From Clostridia bacterium (lineage in GTDB: Bacteria > Bacillota > Clostridia > Christensenellales > Aristaeellaceae), in contig JAFYFC010000002.1 in NCBI GenBank assembly GCA_017543905.1, positions 1 through 64,000 of the forward strand: a stretch of 64,000 nucleotides of DNA, given 5' to 3'. Position 1 is the stretch's first letter. Every line of letters begins with the position of its first letter. The notes below the pieces were generated by a model. That model saw only the letters and a list, made by a program, of their open reading frames with translations. It was not told the origin of the DNA and searched no databases. Both the position numbers and the translations under genes were made by a program. This document shows positions 25,444 to 35,592 of this stretch, piece after piece.

Positions 25444-26409
25444 TTACTCTTCGGTATTCCTGAGCGAAAGTCCCAGGACCTGCAGCTTCTGCTCGACCTC
25501 TTCAAGAGACTTCTTGCCGAGGTTTCTGACCTTCATCATGTCTTCCTGATTCTTCTGCACAAGCTCGCCCACCGTGTTTATGGAGGCGCGCTTCAGGCAG
25601 TTGAACGCACGCACGGACAGGTCGAGCTCTTCGATGGTCATCTCGAGCACCTTGTCGCGATTGTCGTTCTCAGGCTCGTTGTAGTTTACGCTCACAACGT
25701 TCATGGTGAGGTCTGTAAACAGCTTCATGTTGCCCGCTATGATGGAAGCGGCGCTCGCCAGAGCTTCCTTGGGGAGTATGGTGCCGTTGGTCCATATCTC
25801 GATGGTAAGCTTGTCGAAGTCCGTTACCTGACCTACGCGTGTATCCTCTACGGAATAGCTGACCTTACGTATAGGCGTAAATATGGAATCCACGGGTATC
25901 ACGCCTATGGGCATGGCGATCTTGCGCTCCAGCGCAAGCTGCTTGTTACGTTCGCCGGTCACGTATCCGCGTCCCTTTTCGACGGTGAGCTGCATCGAAA
26001 GATGCGCTCCCTCGGAAAGCGTTGCTATATGAAGCTCGGGATTTACGATTTCGACCTCGTCATCTGTCTTGATGTCTCCGGCCGTTAATTCGCAGGGACC
26101 GTACGCGTCAACGGAAACGGTCTTGATCTGGTCGGTATACATCTTGGCGCAGATGAGCTTGAGGTTCAGGATTATTTCGGCTACGTCTTCCCTTACGCCG
26201 GGTACGGTGGAGAATTCGTGCTGTATGCCGTCGATAAGCACGCTGGTCACCGCCGCGCCGGGCAGAGAGTTGAGCAGCACGCGTCTGAGCGCGTTTCCAA
26301 GCGTCTGTCCGAAGCCTCTTTCCAGAGGATTCACGACAAACTTGCCGTATTTATTTGGATCGCCGGCTTCCACCAGCTCGATTTTCGGTTTCTCAATTTG
26401 ATCTATCAC
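25444..26409 (-). CDS. rpoA: DNA-directed RNA polymerase subunit alpha
   Basis: 321 aa. The N-terminal assembly domain is seen in [20 protein letters not shown] and the C-terminal domain helix-hairpin-helix in [20 protein letters not shown] and [12 protein letters not shown]. It dimerises to assemble RNA polymerase and binds UP elements and activators. Placed between rpsD and rplQ as in most bacteria. Confidence 0.98.
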   Translation of the reverse strand: MIDQIEKPKIELVEAGDPNKYGKFVVNPLERGFGQTLGNALRRVLLNSLPGAAVTSVLIDGIQHEFSTVPGVREDVAEIILNLKLICAKMYTDQIKTVSVDAYGPCELTAGDIKTDDEVEIVNPELHIATLSEGAHLSMQLTVEKGRGYVTGERNKQLALERKIAMPIGVIPVDSIFTPIRKVSYSVEDTRVGQVTDFDKLTIEIWTNGTILPKEALASAASIIAGNMKLFTDLTMNVVSVNYNEPENDNRDKVLEMTIEELDLSVRAFNCLKRASINTVGELVQKNQEDMMKVRNLGKKSLEEVEQKLQVLGLSLRNTEE

Positions 26410-26513
26410 TCGGCTTATCCTCCTTCCGTCGCGAAGATTGCTTCTTCTGCGGTTGCCCCTGCAGCTGCGCTTATGCGCCTATGCTGCGAGGTTCATCAAA
26501 CCAAGCTGATTTA

Positions 26514-27110
26514 TCAGCGGGAGTAAAGCTCAACGATGAGATTTTCGGCAACCTCGTAATCGATGTCCTGACGGGACGGAAGAGCAACGATCTTGCCTTC
26601 AAAGGTATCGGCGGTCCTCTCTATCCAGGCGGGAACGGTCTTCTTGCCGTACTCCTCAAGCAGAGTCTTGAATCTGGGAGACTGCTGGGATTTCTGGCAC
26701 ACCGCGATCACGTCGCCGTCCTTTACCAGAGCCGAGGGGATATTGCAGCGCTTTCCGTTCAGGGTGAAGTGGCCGTGATTGACCAGCTGCCTCGCCTCGC
26801 GGCGGGTAGCCGCAAAGCCCATACGGAAAACGACGTTGTCGAGCCTGCGCTCAAGGAACTGCAGCATGATCTCGCCGGTTATGCCCTTGCTGCGCTCAGC
26901 CATTTCGTAATAACGCGCAAACTGCCTTTCGAGCACGCCGTAAATGAACTTTACCTTCTGCTTTTCCATAAGCTGACACCCGTATTCGGACTGCTTACGG
27001 CGGGTCTGCGCCTTGGGATTGCGGTTGGTTTCCTTGGAGTAACCAAGAACCGCAGGAGATAAGCCCAATGCCTTGCATCTTTTCAGAACGGGCTGTGTAT
27101 TCTTTGCCAT
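26514..27110 (-). CDS. rpsD: 30S ribosomal protein S4
   Basis: 198 aa. The S4 RNA-binding domain is seen as LERRLDNVVFRMGFAATRRE and ARQLVNHGHFTLNG. The zinc-binding four-Cys N-terminus is absent (only Cys14 and Cys45 occur), so this is a zinc-independent form. S4 starts assembly of the 30S body. Between rpsK and rpoA. Confidence 0.97.
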   Translation of the reverse strand: MAKNTQPVLKRCKALGLSPAVLGYSKETNRNPKAQTRRKQSEYGCQLMEKQKVKFIYGVLERQFARYYEMAERSKGITGEIMLQFLERRLDNVVFRMGFAATRREARQLVNHGHFTLNGKRCNIPSALVKDGDVIAVCQKSQQSPRFKTLLEEYGKKTVPAWIERTADTFEGKIVALPSRQDIDYEVAENLIVELYSR

Positions 27111-27129
27111 GTCCGGTTTCTCCTCTCAA

Positions 27130-27525
27130 TTAAACTCTTCTGCGCTTGGGCGGGCGGCATCCGTTGTGAGGAATAGGCGTCACGTCCTTGATCATGGTGA
27201 CCTCGAGGCCTGCGGTCTGCAGCGCGCGGATAGCGGATTCGCGGCCGGCTCCGGGTCCTCTTACGTAAACCTCAACGGTCTTGAGGCCGTACTCCATCGC
27301 GTTCTTTGCAGCGGTTTCCGCAGCAGACTGAGCGGCGAAGGGAGTGGACTTCTTGCTTCCGCGGAAGCCGAGGCCGCCGGCGGATGCCCACGCGAGGGCG
27401 TTACCGCTCAGGTCGGTAACGGTCACTATGGTGTTGTTGAAAGAAGAATGAATATGCGCCGCACCGCGCTCCACGATTTTCTTTTCGCGGCGTTTGCGGG
27501 TAGCCTTTTTAAGAGCCTTAGCCAT
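27130..27525 (-). CDS. rpsK: 30S ribosomal protein S11
   Basis: 131 aa, full length: [36 protein letters not shown] and the [13 protein letters not shown] end, which is nearly invariant. It forms part of the 30S platform. Confidence 0.98.
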   Translation of the reverse strand: MAKALKKATRKRREKKIVERGAAHIHSSFNNTIVTVTDLSGNALAWASAGGLGFRGSKKSTPFAAQSAAETAAKNAMEYGLKTVEVYVRGPGAGRESAIRALQTAGLEVTMIKDVTPIPHNGCRPPKRRRV

Positions 27526-27562
27526 AAATTATTTCCTCCATTTTCATCGACGCACAGAAACG

Positions 27563-27940
27563 TTACTTGGCCGCTTTCTTCTTGCCGGCGACCTGCTTCT
27601 TGGGTCCCTTGCGGGTACGCGCGTTTTGCTTGGTGTTCTGACCGCGCACGGGCAGGCCCTTGCGATGCCTGAGACCGCGGTAGCAGCCGATCTCCATCAG
27701 GCGCTTGATGTTCATGGAGACTTCGCGGCGAAGATCGCCTTCTACCTTGACGTTGTGGTCAATGTAGTCACGCAGCTTACCTATGTCTTCTTCGGTAAGA
27801 TCCTTGACACGGGTGTCAGGGTTCACACCGGTCGCTTCGATGATGTCGTCAGCGATATTACGGCCGATACCGTAAATATACGTCAGGGCGATCTCGATTC
27901 TTTTTTCTCTGGGAAGATCGATACCTGCGATACGTGCCAT
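27563..27940 (-). CDS. rpsM: 30S ribosomal protein S13
   Basis: 125 aa. It starts [20 protein letters not shown] and ends in the basic [14 protein letters not shown] tail contacting tRNA in the P site. First gene of this operon; GGAGGTG precedes the ATG. The rpmJ and infA genes that usually come before it are not here. Confidence 0.98.
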   Translation of the reverse strand: MARIAGIDLPREKRIEIALTYIYGIGRNIADDIIEATGVNPDTRVKDLTEEDIGKLRDYIDHNVKVEGDLRREVSMNIKRLMEIGCYRGLRHRKGLPVRGQNTKQNARTRKGPKKQVAGKKKAAK

Positions 27941-28110
27941 CTGTGTAAAGCACCTCCAAATTATTGTGCCGTGTTAGGGCTCTGCCGTCCTTTGCGCATA
28001 CGATTGGCGTCATATACGCTCCGAGGCGGTATATATAGAAAGGTGTTCGAAAACCGTTTACCGGTCAGCCGCATCGACACCGTTTCCTTGCGAAATAGTA
28101 CCAGTTAAGC

Positions 28111-28139
28111 AGTATAACACACAGTTGGGGCGATTTCAA
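28111..28139 (-). promoter_or_regulatory. Promoter of the rpsM operon
   Basis: On the minus strand, TTGAAA (28134-28139), a 17-nt spacer and TATACT (28111-28116), leaving a leader of about 160 nt before rpsM, long enough for feedback control by S4. Confidence 0.75.
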
Positions 28140-28281
28140 CCCCTTAACAAAAAATTATTAAATGTTTCTCACAATTTCTTTAACTGCGGGACGAACGCGC
28201 ATTTTTATGCTATAATTATTATGAGTAGTTATGTGCGCGCAGCGCGCTTATATTTTCATACAGTTTTATTTCGGAGGAAAA

Positions 28282-30252
28282 ATGGCCCAGAACTATACCG
28301 CCAAGGATATTACCGTGCTGGACGGGCTGGATGCCGTACGCATGCGCCCGGGCATGTACATAGGCACCACCGGCCCGCGCGGGCTGCATCATTTAGTATG
28401 GGAGATCGTGGACAACGCGATCGACGAGGCCTCGAACGGCTATGCCGACGAGATCAGCGTAACGCTCAAAAAGGACGGCTCCTGCGAGGTCACCGACAAC
28501 GGGCGCGGACTGCCCGTGGATATACACCCGAAGCTCGGCGTAAGCGCAGTGGAGGTCATCTACACTCAGCTGCACGCGGGCGGAAAATTCGACAACAAGA
28601 ACTACGCCTACTCGGGCGGACTGCACGGCGTCGGCGCAAGCGTGGTAAACGCGCTGTCCGAATGGTGCACCGTGGACGTGTACCGCGATTTCACGCACTA
28701 TCAAATGCGCTTTGAGAGCGTCGAGGACCCGAAGACGCACAAAATCACCTCCGGCCGTCCCTGCGCGCCGCTCGAAAAAGTGGGCAACACGCGTAAGCGC
28801 GGCACCGTCATATGCTTTAAGCCCGACTGGCGCGTATTCGAGGACACGGAGTTTTCCGCCGACACTGTGCGCCACCGCCTGCGCGAGCTCGCCTACCTTA
28901 ATAAAGGCGTGCGCTTCATATTCACCGACGAGCGCATAAAGGACGAAAATCTGCGCCGCAGGGAATACCTTTACGACGGCGGGCTCATAGACTTCGTAGG
29001 CTATCTCAACAAGGACAAGACCGTGATCACGGAGCCGATGCTGTTTGAGGGCGACACAAGCGGCATGCGCGTGCGCGTATGCATACAGTATACCGACTCT
29101 TACACGGAAAGCCTGTTCTCGTTCGTGAACAACATACCCACGCCCGAGGGCGGCACGCACGAGACCGGCTTCAAAGCCGCGCTCACCAAAGCGTTCAACG
29201 ACTACGCGCGCAAAAGCGGCGTTCTTAAAGAAAAAGACAACAACCTTGCGGGCGACGATTTCCGCGAGGGCATGACCGCCGTGCTGGCCGTAAACGTAAA
29301 AAACCCGCAGTTCGAGGGGCAGACCAAGGGCAGGCTCGGCAACACCGAGGTGCGCCCCATCGTCGAAAACTGGATGGGCGAACGCTTGGCCGTATATCTT
29401 GAGGATCTTAAAAATCAATCCGGTGCGAAGCTTATTCTGGACAAGGCCGTAAAGGCAGCCAAGGTACGCGAGGCCACGCGCAAGGCGCGCGACGTCGCAA
29501 GGCAGAAAAACGAGCTCGAGGCCGCGCCGCTGGTGGGCAAGCTCTCCTCCTGCACGGGCAGGGACGCTAAGCTCAACGAGCTGTTCATAGTCGAGGGCGA
29601 CAGCGCGGGCGGCAGCGCGAAGCAGGGGCGCGACCGGCGCTTTCAGGCGATACTCCCGCTGCGCGGCAAGCCCCTGAACTCCGAAAAGAAACGGCTCGAC
29701 CAGGTGCTTGCGAACGAGGAGATACGCTCCATGATCACCGCGCTCGGCACGGGCATAGGCGAGGATTTCGATATAAGCCGTCTGAAATACGACAAGGTCA
29801 TAATACTCTCCGACGCCGACCAGGACGGAGCGCATATACGCGCGATACTGCTTACGTTCTTCTACCGCTATATGAAGCCACTCATAACCGAAGGGCACGT
29901 GTACATGGGAATGCCGCCGCTGTACAAGGTACAGAAGGGCGAAAAATCCGTTTACTGCTACGACGACAGGGAGCTGAACGAGGCGCTTAAGGGCATAGGC
30001 AAGGGCTATACGCTGCAAAGGTACAAGGGACTGGGCGAAATGAACCCAGAGCAGCTTTGGGAAACCACTATGAATCCCGAGGGCAGAAAGCTTACGCAGG
30101 TCTCCATAGAGGACGATACCGAGGCCGAGCGCATGGTGACGATACTCATGGGCGACAAGGTGGAGCCGCGCAAGGATTATATATTCATGTACGCCGACTT
30201 TAATAAAAAGGATAATTTCAAGCCCGTCACGGCGGAGGAGGTCAAAGCGTAA
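28282..30252 (+). CDS. Type IIA DNA topoisomerase subunit B (GyrB/ParE)
   Basis: 656 aa from ATG 28282 with GGAGG. GHKL ATPase motifs EIVDNAIDEASNGYADEI, DNGRGLPVDIHPK and GGLHGVGASVVNALS, then TOPRIM motifs IVEGDSAGGSAKQGRDRRF and LSDADQDGAHIRA. The short GyrB-like length and the adjacent A subunit identify a heterotetrameric gyrase or topoisomerase IV. I cannot decide between them from sequence alone; the lack of dnaA/recF neighbours and the A-subunit features lean towards topoisomerase IV. A -10 element TATAAT occurs at 28211-28216. The next gene begins immediately after the stop. Confidence 0.93.
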   Translation: MAQNYTAKDITVLDGLDAVRMRPGMYIGTTGPRGLHHLVWEIVDNAIDEASNGYADEISVTLKKDGSCEVTDNGRGLPVDIHPKLGVSAVEVIYTQLHAGGKFDNKNYAYSGGLHGVGASVVNALSEWCTVDVYRDFTHYQMRFESVEDPKTHKITSGRPCAPLEKVGNTRKRGTVICFKPDWRVFEDTEFSADTVRHRLRELAYLNKGVRFIFTDERIKDENLRRREYLYDGGLIDFVGYLNKDKTVITEPMLFEGDTSGMRVRVCIQYTDSYTESLFSFVNNIPTPEGGTHETGFKAALTKAFNDYARKSGVLKEKDNNLAGDDFREGMTAVLAVNVKNPQFEGQTKGRLGNTEVRPIVENWMGERLAVYLEDLKNQSGAKLILDKAVKAAKVREATRKARDVARQKNELEAAPLVGKLSSCTGRDAKLNELFIVEGDSAGGSAKQGRDRRFQAILPLRGKPLNSEKKRLDQVLANEEIRSMITALGTGIGEDFDISRLKYDKVIILSDADQDGAHIRAILLTFFYRYMKPLITEGHVYMGMPPLYKVQKGEKSVYCYDDRELNEALKGIGKGYTLQRYKGLGEMNPEQLWETTMNPEGRKLTQVSIEDDTEAERMVTILMGDKVEPRKDYIFMYADFNKKDNFKPVTAEEVKA

Positions 30253-32688
30253 ATGGCACGCAAGGCGTCCGTTGAGCCCATGAAGGGCGTAAAAACAGAA
30301 ACCATCATGCAGAAAACCATGGAAAGCGTGATGCACACATCCATGATGCCGTATTCCGAGCACGTCATACTCGACCGCGCGCTCCCGCGCGTGGAGGACG
30401 GGCTTAAGCCCGTGCAGAGGCGCATACTGTTTACGATGCACGAGCTGGGTCTCTCCCCCGACAAGCCGCACAGAAAATGCGCGCGCATCGTGGGCGACTG
30501 TCTGGGCAAATACCATCCGCACGGCGATTCGTCCGTATATGGCGCGCTGGCGCGCATGGCGCAGGATTTCGCGCTAAGGGCGCCGCTCGTGGACGGGCAC
30601 GGCAATTTCGGCTCTATAGACGGCGACGCGCCCGCCGCGATGAGGTACACCGAGGCGCGCATGACGCCTCTGGCCATGGAGATGCTCAAGGACATCGACA
30701 AGGACACGGTGGACTTTCATCTTAATTTCGACGACACTCAGAACGAACCGGATCTTTTGCCGGGCAGCTTTCCGAACATACTCGTAAACGGCGCGGACGG
30801 CATAGCGGTCGGTCTGGCCACGAACATTCCCCCGCACAATCTGGGCGAAACCATAGACGGCGTGATCGCGCTGATGGACGATCCGAACATAAGCACGCGG
30901 GAGCTTATGAAATACATCCCCGCGCCGGACTTCCCGACGGGCGGCGTGCTCGCGTGCACGGAAGAAATGTACACAGCCTACGAGACCGGACGCGGCAAGG
31001 TACAATTGCGCGCGAAGGTCGATATCGAAAAGGGCACGGGCGGCAAGACTCTCCTGGTCATCAGCGAGATGACCTACGGCAAAAACAAGGCGGCGGTGCT
31101 CGAACGCATACTCCGCCTGAGCGAAGAGAAAAAAGAGCTGTTTTCGGGCATAAACGACATACGCGACGAATCCGACCGCACAGGCATGCGCGCGGTCATA
31201 GAGCTTAAGCGCGACGCAGACCCCGAGCGCATGCTCGCGGCGCTGTACAAGTATTCAGAGCTTCAAGACACCGTGGGCGTGAACATGGTTTGCATAGCCG
31301 AGGGCAAGCCCATGCAGCTGGGGCTTAAGGCGATACTCGAATACTACATAAAGCACCGGAAAAACGTGGTGCTGCGCCGCACGAAATACGAGCTGGACAA
31401 GGCGAAGGCGCGCGCGCATATACTGGAGGGCCTGATAATCGCCGTCGACAATCTGGACGAGGTGATCCGCCTTATCCGCGCGAGCAAAACTCCAAAGGAA
31501 GCCAAGGAACGGCTGATGGAGCGCTTCAAGCTGACCGACGTTCAGGCGCAGGCGATACTCGATATGCGGCTGCAGCGGCTGACCAACCTTGAGATCGTTA
31601 CACTCAGGCAGGAATACGCGGACGTACTAAAGCTTATCAAGCAGCTTGAAGCCATAATAAAAAGCGAAAAGAAGCTGCTTGAGGTAATAAAGGGCGAGCT
31701 CGTCGAGGTAAAGAAAAAATACGCCTCGCCCCGCCGCACGCGCCTCGTAAACACGTTCGAGGAAAAGGAGGTCGAGCCTCTGCCCCGCGAGGCTGACGAC
31801 GCGCTGGTATACCTAAGCCGCGCAGGCTTCGTAAAGCGCGTATCTCCCAGCCTGTACGAAAAGGCGCTCGCAGCGGGCGAAGTGACAGACAGAAGCGACT
31901 GCGTGTTCGCGTGCGACACGGATACGCGCCTTCTGTTTTTCACGGACAGAGGCAACTGCTTCCCGCTTACGGTCGACAGGCTGCCCGAGTGCCGTATAAA
32001 GGACAGAGGCACGGCGCAGGGCGCGCTGCTTGCGGGGCTTGAAAATGACGAAAAGACCGTGAGCGTGCTTGCGGTAAAAGGCGCGTTCGAGGGCGAGCTG
32101 CTGTTCGTCACTGGCGGCGGCATCGTGAAGCGCACGGAATTCAAGGAGTACGACATAAACCGCGCGCGCTTTCAGGCGACGGGTCTTAAAAGCGGCGACC
32201 GTGTGGTCAGCGTTATAAAGCTGAACGGCGAAAAGAACCTGCTGCTGACGACGCGCGGCGGCATGAGCATACACTTCCGCACGGAAGAGGTGTCGCTGAT
32301 CGGCAGGTCCGCCGCGGGCGTTAAGGGCATGAGCATAGCTCAGGGCGACGAGGTCACCTTCGCGCTGCCCAACGACGAAGAGGGCGAGGTGCTGCTTGTA
32401 AGCGAGAAGGGCTATATGAAGCGCTGTCTGCTTATAGACTTCGACCTGCAGGCGCGCGGCGGCAAGGGCGTGAAATGCTTCACATTCCTTAAAAACGGCG
32501 CAAACGGCACGTATATCGCGCACGCCGCGCACGTCACGAGCCCCTACGACTTCGTGTGCGTGCAGAAGGACGGCAGCGAAACCCAGATGAACACCGACAG
32601 CGTGCGCATCGAACGGCGTGAAAGCATGGGCACGATGTACGCGCTGTGCGTGCTCGACGACGTGATAACCGGCGTGCGGCGGAAATAA
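30253..32688 (+). CDS. Type IIA DNA topoisomerase subunit A (GyrA/ParC)
   Basis: 811 aa, starting directly after the B subunit. The breakage-reunion domain has [19 protein letters not shown], the helix [20 protein letters not shown] and the catalytic Tyr in [10 protein letters not shown]. The C-terminal domain has six-bladed repeats, and QARGGKG is a degenerate GyrA box (canonical QRRGGKG), the DNA-wrapping signature of gyrase. In the quinolone-contact helix the residue equivalent to E. coli GyrA Asp87 is Gly (HGDSSVYG). It cuts and passes duplex DNA with the B subunit. Confidence 0.92.
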   Translation: MARKASVEPMKGVKTETIMQKTMESVMHTSMMPYSEHVILDRALPRVEDGLKPVQRRILFTMHELGLSPDKPHRKCARIVGDCLGKYHPHGDSSVYGALARMAQDFALRAPLVDGHGNFGSIDGDAPAAMRYTEARMTPLAMEMLKDIDKDTVDFHLNFDDTQNEPDLLPGSFPNILVNGADGIAVGLATNIPPHNLGETIDGVIALMDDPNISTRELMKYIPAPDFPTGGVLACTEEMYTAYETGRGKVQLRAKVDIEKGTGGKTLLVISEMTYGKNKAAVLERILRLSEEKKELFSGINDIRDESDRTGMRAVIELKRDADPERMLAALYKYSELQDTVGVNMVCIAEGKPMQLGLKAILEYYIKHRKNVVLRRTKYELDKAKARAHILEGLIIAVDNLDEVIRLIRASKTPKEAKERLMERFKLTDVQAQAILDMRLQRLTNLEIVTLRQEYADVLKLIKQLEAIIKSEKKLLEVIKGELVEVKKKYASPRRTRLVNTFEEKEVEPLPREADDALVYLSRAGFVKRVSPSLYEKALAAGEVTDRSDCVFACDTDTRLLFFTDRGNCFPLTVDRLPECRIKDRGTAQGALLAGLENDEKTVSVLAVKGAFEGELLFVTGGGIVKRTEFKEYDINRARFQATGLKSGDRVVSVIKLNGEKNLLLTTRGGMSIHFRTEEVSLIGRSAAGVKGMSIAQGDEVTFALPNDEEGEVLLVSEKGYMKRCLLIDFDLQARGGKGVKCFTFLKNGANGTYIAHAAHVTSPYDFVCVQKDGSETQMNTDSVRIERRESMGTMYALCVLDDVITGVRRK

Positions 32689-32775
32689 ACGCATTTCCAA
32701 TCGTTTTCCAATGAAGTTCAAATTTTGTTCAAATATTCACGCGCTACACTAAGCCACATAAAAGGAGGAAACACA

Positions 32776-33501
32776 ATGGATTACGGCATTCAGATGTACT
32801 CGGTACGGGACATAACCGGCGCCGATCTGCGCGGTGCGCTTAAAAAAATCGCGGACATAGGCTACAAATATATCGAATTCGCGGGTTTTTTCGGTCACAC
32901 TGCGCAGGAAGTGAAGTCCTGGCTGGACGAATACGGTCTTAAGATTTCCGGTACGCATACAGGGCTCAGAGAGCTCGAAAACGATTTTGAAGGCACGCTC
33001 GCGTATCATAAGGCGATCGGCAACCCCGCCTTCATAATCCCCGGGCACGATCTGAGCAGCCAGAAGAAGCTGGACGAGTTTGTGGAAAAGATCAATTTCT
33101 ACGCTCCGAAGCTTGAAAAAGAGGGCATACGGATAGGCTATCACAACCATTCGCACGAATTCAGGCCTAACGCTGACGGCTCTGTGATACACGAGCAGCT
33201 CGTGTACCGCACGAATCTTATGTTCGAAATAGACACCTTCTGGTACTATAACGCGACGGGCGCGTCCGCAGTGCCGCTGCTTGAGCGTCTCGGAGACCGT
33301 ATCATCGGCTGCATACATATAAAGGACGGCTTCAGGGGCGGCGAGGGCATGCCGCTCGGCTGCGGCCAGGCGCCCGTACGCGAGGTATACGACTACTGCC
33401 GCAGTAAGGGCATACTCATGGTGGTGGAGAGCGAAAGCCTGCGCCCCGACGGTATCACCGAAGCCAAGATTTGCTACGATTATCTGCGCGCGCAGGAATA
33501 A
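32776..33501 (+). CDS. Sugar phosphate isomerase/epimerase family TIM-barrel protein
   Basis: 241 aa from ATG 32776 (AAAGGAGG). AP endonuclease 2/xylose-isomerase-like barrel: MDYGIQMYSVRD, KYIEFAGFFG, metal or acid residues in GYHNHSHEF, MFEIDTFWYYNATG, CIHIKDG and VVESES. Cytosolic; the members isomerise or dehydrate sugars and inositols, but the substrate is not predictable. It lies 25 nt before an ABC transporter gene pair without evident metabolic link. Confidence 0.87.
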   Translation: MDYGIQMYSVRDITGADLRGALKKIADIGYKYIEFAGFFGHTAQEVKSWLDEYGLKISGTHTGLRELENDFEGTLAYHKAIGNPAFIIPGHDLSSQKKLDEFVEKINFYAPKLEKEGIRIGYHNHSHEFRPNADGSVIHEQLVYRTNLMFEIDTFWYYNATGASAVPLLERLGDRIIGCIHIKDGFRGGEGMPLGCGQAPVREVYDYCRSKGILMVVESESLRPDGITEAKICYDYLRAQE

Positions 33502-33526
33502 AGCGCAGGAACAAACGGAGGACAAT

Positions 33527-34231
33527 ATGCTTGAAAGCAGAAACCTGACCAAGAAATACGTGTCCGTTACCGCCGTAAACGACGTGAGCATGACGCTCGA
33601 GGACGGACAGATCTACGCCATGCTGGGCCCGAACGGCTCCGGCAAGACCACATGGATGAAGATGGCGGCAGGGCTCGTAAAGCCCACAGCCGGCAGCGTG
33701 CTGCTGAACGGAGAGCCGATAAATATCGCCTCGCGCAGCAAAATCGCCTACATGTCCACCGAGCCCTACTTTTACAACTGGATGAGCGCGAAGGACGCGG
33801 GCAGATACTACGCGGATTTCTTCGCGGACTTCTCATTTGAGAAGTACGCTTCCACGCTCAAGGACATGGACCTTGACATAAACGGCAAAATCCGCTCGTT
33901 TTCGAGCGGCATGACCGCCAAGCTCAAAATCGCGCTCACGCTCGCCCGTGACGCGCAGGTTTACATGCTGGACGAGCCGTTCAACGGCATAGACCTGCTC
34001 GCAAGAGACGAGATACGCACGAGCATACTAAGCGCCGCCAAGAACGACAAAATACTGCTGATGTCCAGCCATCTGGTGGAAGAGATGGAGGCTATCGCGA
34101 CCAGCGCGGTGTTTATCCGCAAGGGAAATCTGATCGAGTTCGTCTCCCTTAACGACCTCAGGGAAAAGCAGGGCGTCTCGATGGCGGACAAGTACCGTGA
34201 AATATTCGGACATGCGGAGGTGAGCGCGTAA
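33527..34231 (+). CDS. ABC transporter ATP-binding protein
   Basis: 234 aa. Walker A GPNGSGKTTWMKM, signature FSSGMTAKLKIALTLA and Walker B QVYMLDEPFNGIDL are all present; the switch His is in MSSHLVEEM. It belongs to the small ABC-2 type exporters, energising the permease encoded next (1-nt overlap). No ligand can be inferred; in Firmicutes such pairs export peptides, lipids or antimicrobials. Confidence 0.93.
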   Translation: MLESRNLTKKYVSVTAVNDVSMTLEDGQIYAMLGPNGSGKTTWMKMAAGLVKPTAGSVLLNGEPINIASRSKIAYMSTEPYFYNWMSAKDAGRYYADFFADFSFEKYASTLKDMDLDINGKIRSFSSGMTAKLKIALTLARDAQVYMLDEPFNGIDLLARDEIRTSILSAAKNDKILLMSSHLVEEMEAIATSAVFIRKGNLIEFVSLNDLREKQGVSMADKYREIFGHAEVSA

Positions 34232-35064
34232 TGGGAAAGCTGCTTAAATACGAGCTGCGCAAAACCGGGTTCAGCAAGCTTATAATGCTTATAATCACCA
34301 TGCTCGCGCAGGCGGTATTCATGGTCGGGATCTCTTCACACAAGGAAGGCACCGTATTGACCGGCGCGCTGCTGTTGTTCTTTATCGCGCTGGGCGGAAT
34401 ACTCGTGATGGGTCTGCAGAGCATGCTTACGCTGCACAGGGACATGAATACGAAGCAGGGCTACATGCTGTTTATGACCCCGCACTCCTCATACTCTATA
34501 CTCGGCGCAAAGGCGATCGAATGCACGGTGTCAGTGCTGCTTGCGGGAGTATTCTATTTCGTGCTGGGAATAATAGACATACGCATGCTTTTCAAGGGGT
34601 TCGGCTCGCTTGAGGACTTCCGTGAGGCTATGGATTTCTTAACGAACATGTTCTTCGGCGTCACGCTGTTCGACCGTTCGCTTTTGACGGCGTTCATATT
34701 CAATATGATCACCGCGTGGATATCCACGATCATGCTCGCCTGCTTTGCGGACATCGTGATATCCGCGCTGCTTAACGGCAGAAAGTACACGATACTTCTG
34801 GGCATCGCGCTGTTCGTAGTGCTCAGCGTCAGTATAAACCGGCTGATCAACCTGGTACCCGCGAGCATCGGAGAAATAAGTCAGGAAACGCTCGACACGA
34901 TGAATTACAACCCGTATTCCTTCGATCTCTCGCAGCTGAGCGTCGACGTGGATCTGAGCGGCTTCATACGCGGAACGGTAATCCGGGGCTGCCTGCATCT
35001 GCTGTGCGCGGCAGGGCTCTACGCCGCCTCCGCGTGGATAATGGAGAAATACCTGAGCGTATAA
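34231..35064 (+). CDS. ABC-2 type transporter permease
   Basis: 277 aa with about six membrane helices (for example LIMLIITMLAQAVFMVGI, LLFFIALGGILVMGL and SVLLAGVFYFVLGIIDIRML). Starts inside the stop codon of the ATPase gene (TAATG). It provides the membrane path of the exporter. Confidence 0.88.
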   Translation: MGKLLKYELRKTGFSKLIMLIITMLAQAVFMVGISSHKEGTVLTGALLLFFIALGGILVMGLQSMLTLHRDMNTKQGYMLFMTPHSSYSILGAKAIECTVSVLLAGVFYFVLGIIDIRMLFKGFGSLEDFREAMDFLTNMFFGVTLFDRSLLTAFIFNMITAWISTIMLACFADIVISALLNGRKYTILLGIALFVVLSVSINRLINLVPASIGEISQETLDTMNYNPYSFDLSQLSVDVDLSGFIRGTVIRGCLHLLCAAGLYAASAWIMEKYLSV

Positions 35065-35578
35065 TATTCCGAATTGTCATAAGTATATGGGCTTTAGCGA
35101 AGCGCACAAGCCCAAGGGGCGGCTTGGAGGGGCTTGCCCCTCCAAATTTATTCCGCAGCGGCGGCATGCACGGCGCGAGGACGCGATTTTTGCGCAGGGA
35201 GCGAAGCGAAGCGAAGACGACCGGAGCAAATAATCGCTTCATTACAATTTTTGCGCCCGGAAATCTCCGCAGAGATTTCAGCAAAAAATGCAAAACCTGC
35301 CCTAGCCCTTCCAAAAGCCGAACGTTTTGAACCAAACACCTTAATCGGCTGCAGAAAACTCCCCCGATTGAAATGAAGCGCAGCTTCATTTCAATCGTCA
35401 CGCAGCGAAGACGACCGGAGCAAATAATCGCTACCGCTCAGTTTTTGCGCCCGGAAATCTCCGCAGAGATTTCAGCAAAAAATGCAAAACCTGCTCCAGC
35501 CCTTCCAAAAGCCGAACGTTTTATCCAAGAAACTTATTCAGCTGCAGAAAACCAAGCCGTTCAAAATGAATCAAAGAT
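35065..35578. other. Convergent intergenic region filled by tandem hairpin repeats
   Basis: No gene is present. It starts with a G/C-rich hairpin, GGAGGGG-CTTG-CCCCTCC (about 35126-35143), and then holds two tandem copies of the dispersed repeat described next. Confidence 0.8.
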
Positions 35579-35592
35579 TCATTTCGATCGAA
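35202..35592 (+). repeat. Tandem copies B1 and B2 of the dispersed hairpin repeat
   Basis: B1 (about 35202-35399) and B2 (about 35402-35592) share GACGACCGGAGCAAATAATC, GGAAATCTCCGCAGAGATTT and CCTTCCAAAAGCCGAACGTT, then diverge slightly and each ends in a hairpin. In B1 it is a 15-bp perfect stem, CGATTGAAATGAAGC / GCTTCATTTCAATCG (35365-35397). In B2 it is AAATGAATC / GATTCATTT (35564-35584), which overlaps the last codons of the dehydrogenase gene on the other strand. Confidence 0.9.

Noticed and set aside
27941..28110. rpmJ (L36) between rpsM and its promoter
   Set aside because: The minus-strand frames there lack the L36 sequence (MKVRPSVK and the Cys/His set).
28393..30522. 709-codon antisense ORF over the topoisomerase B gene
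   Set aside because: It mirrors a GC-rich real gene, has no ribosome binding site and has Arg/His/Ala-rich shadow composition. The same applies to other long antisense frames, such as 45454-47658, 36278-37426 and 12217-13359.
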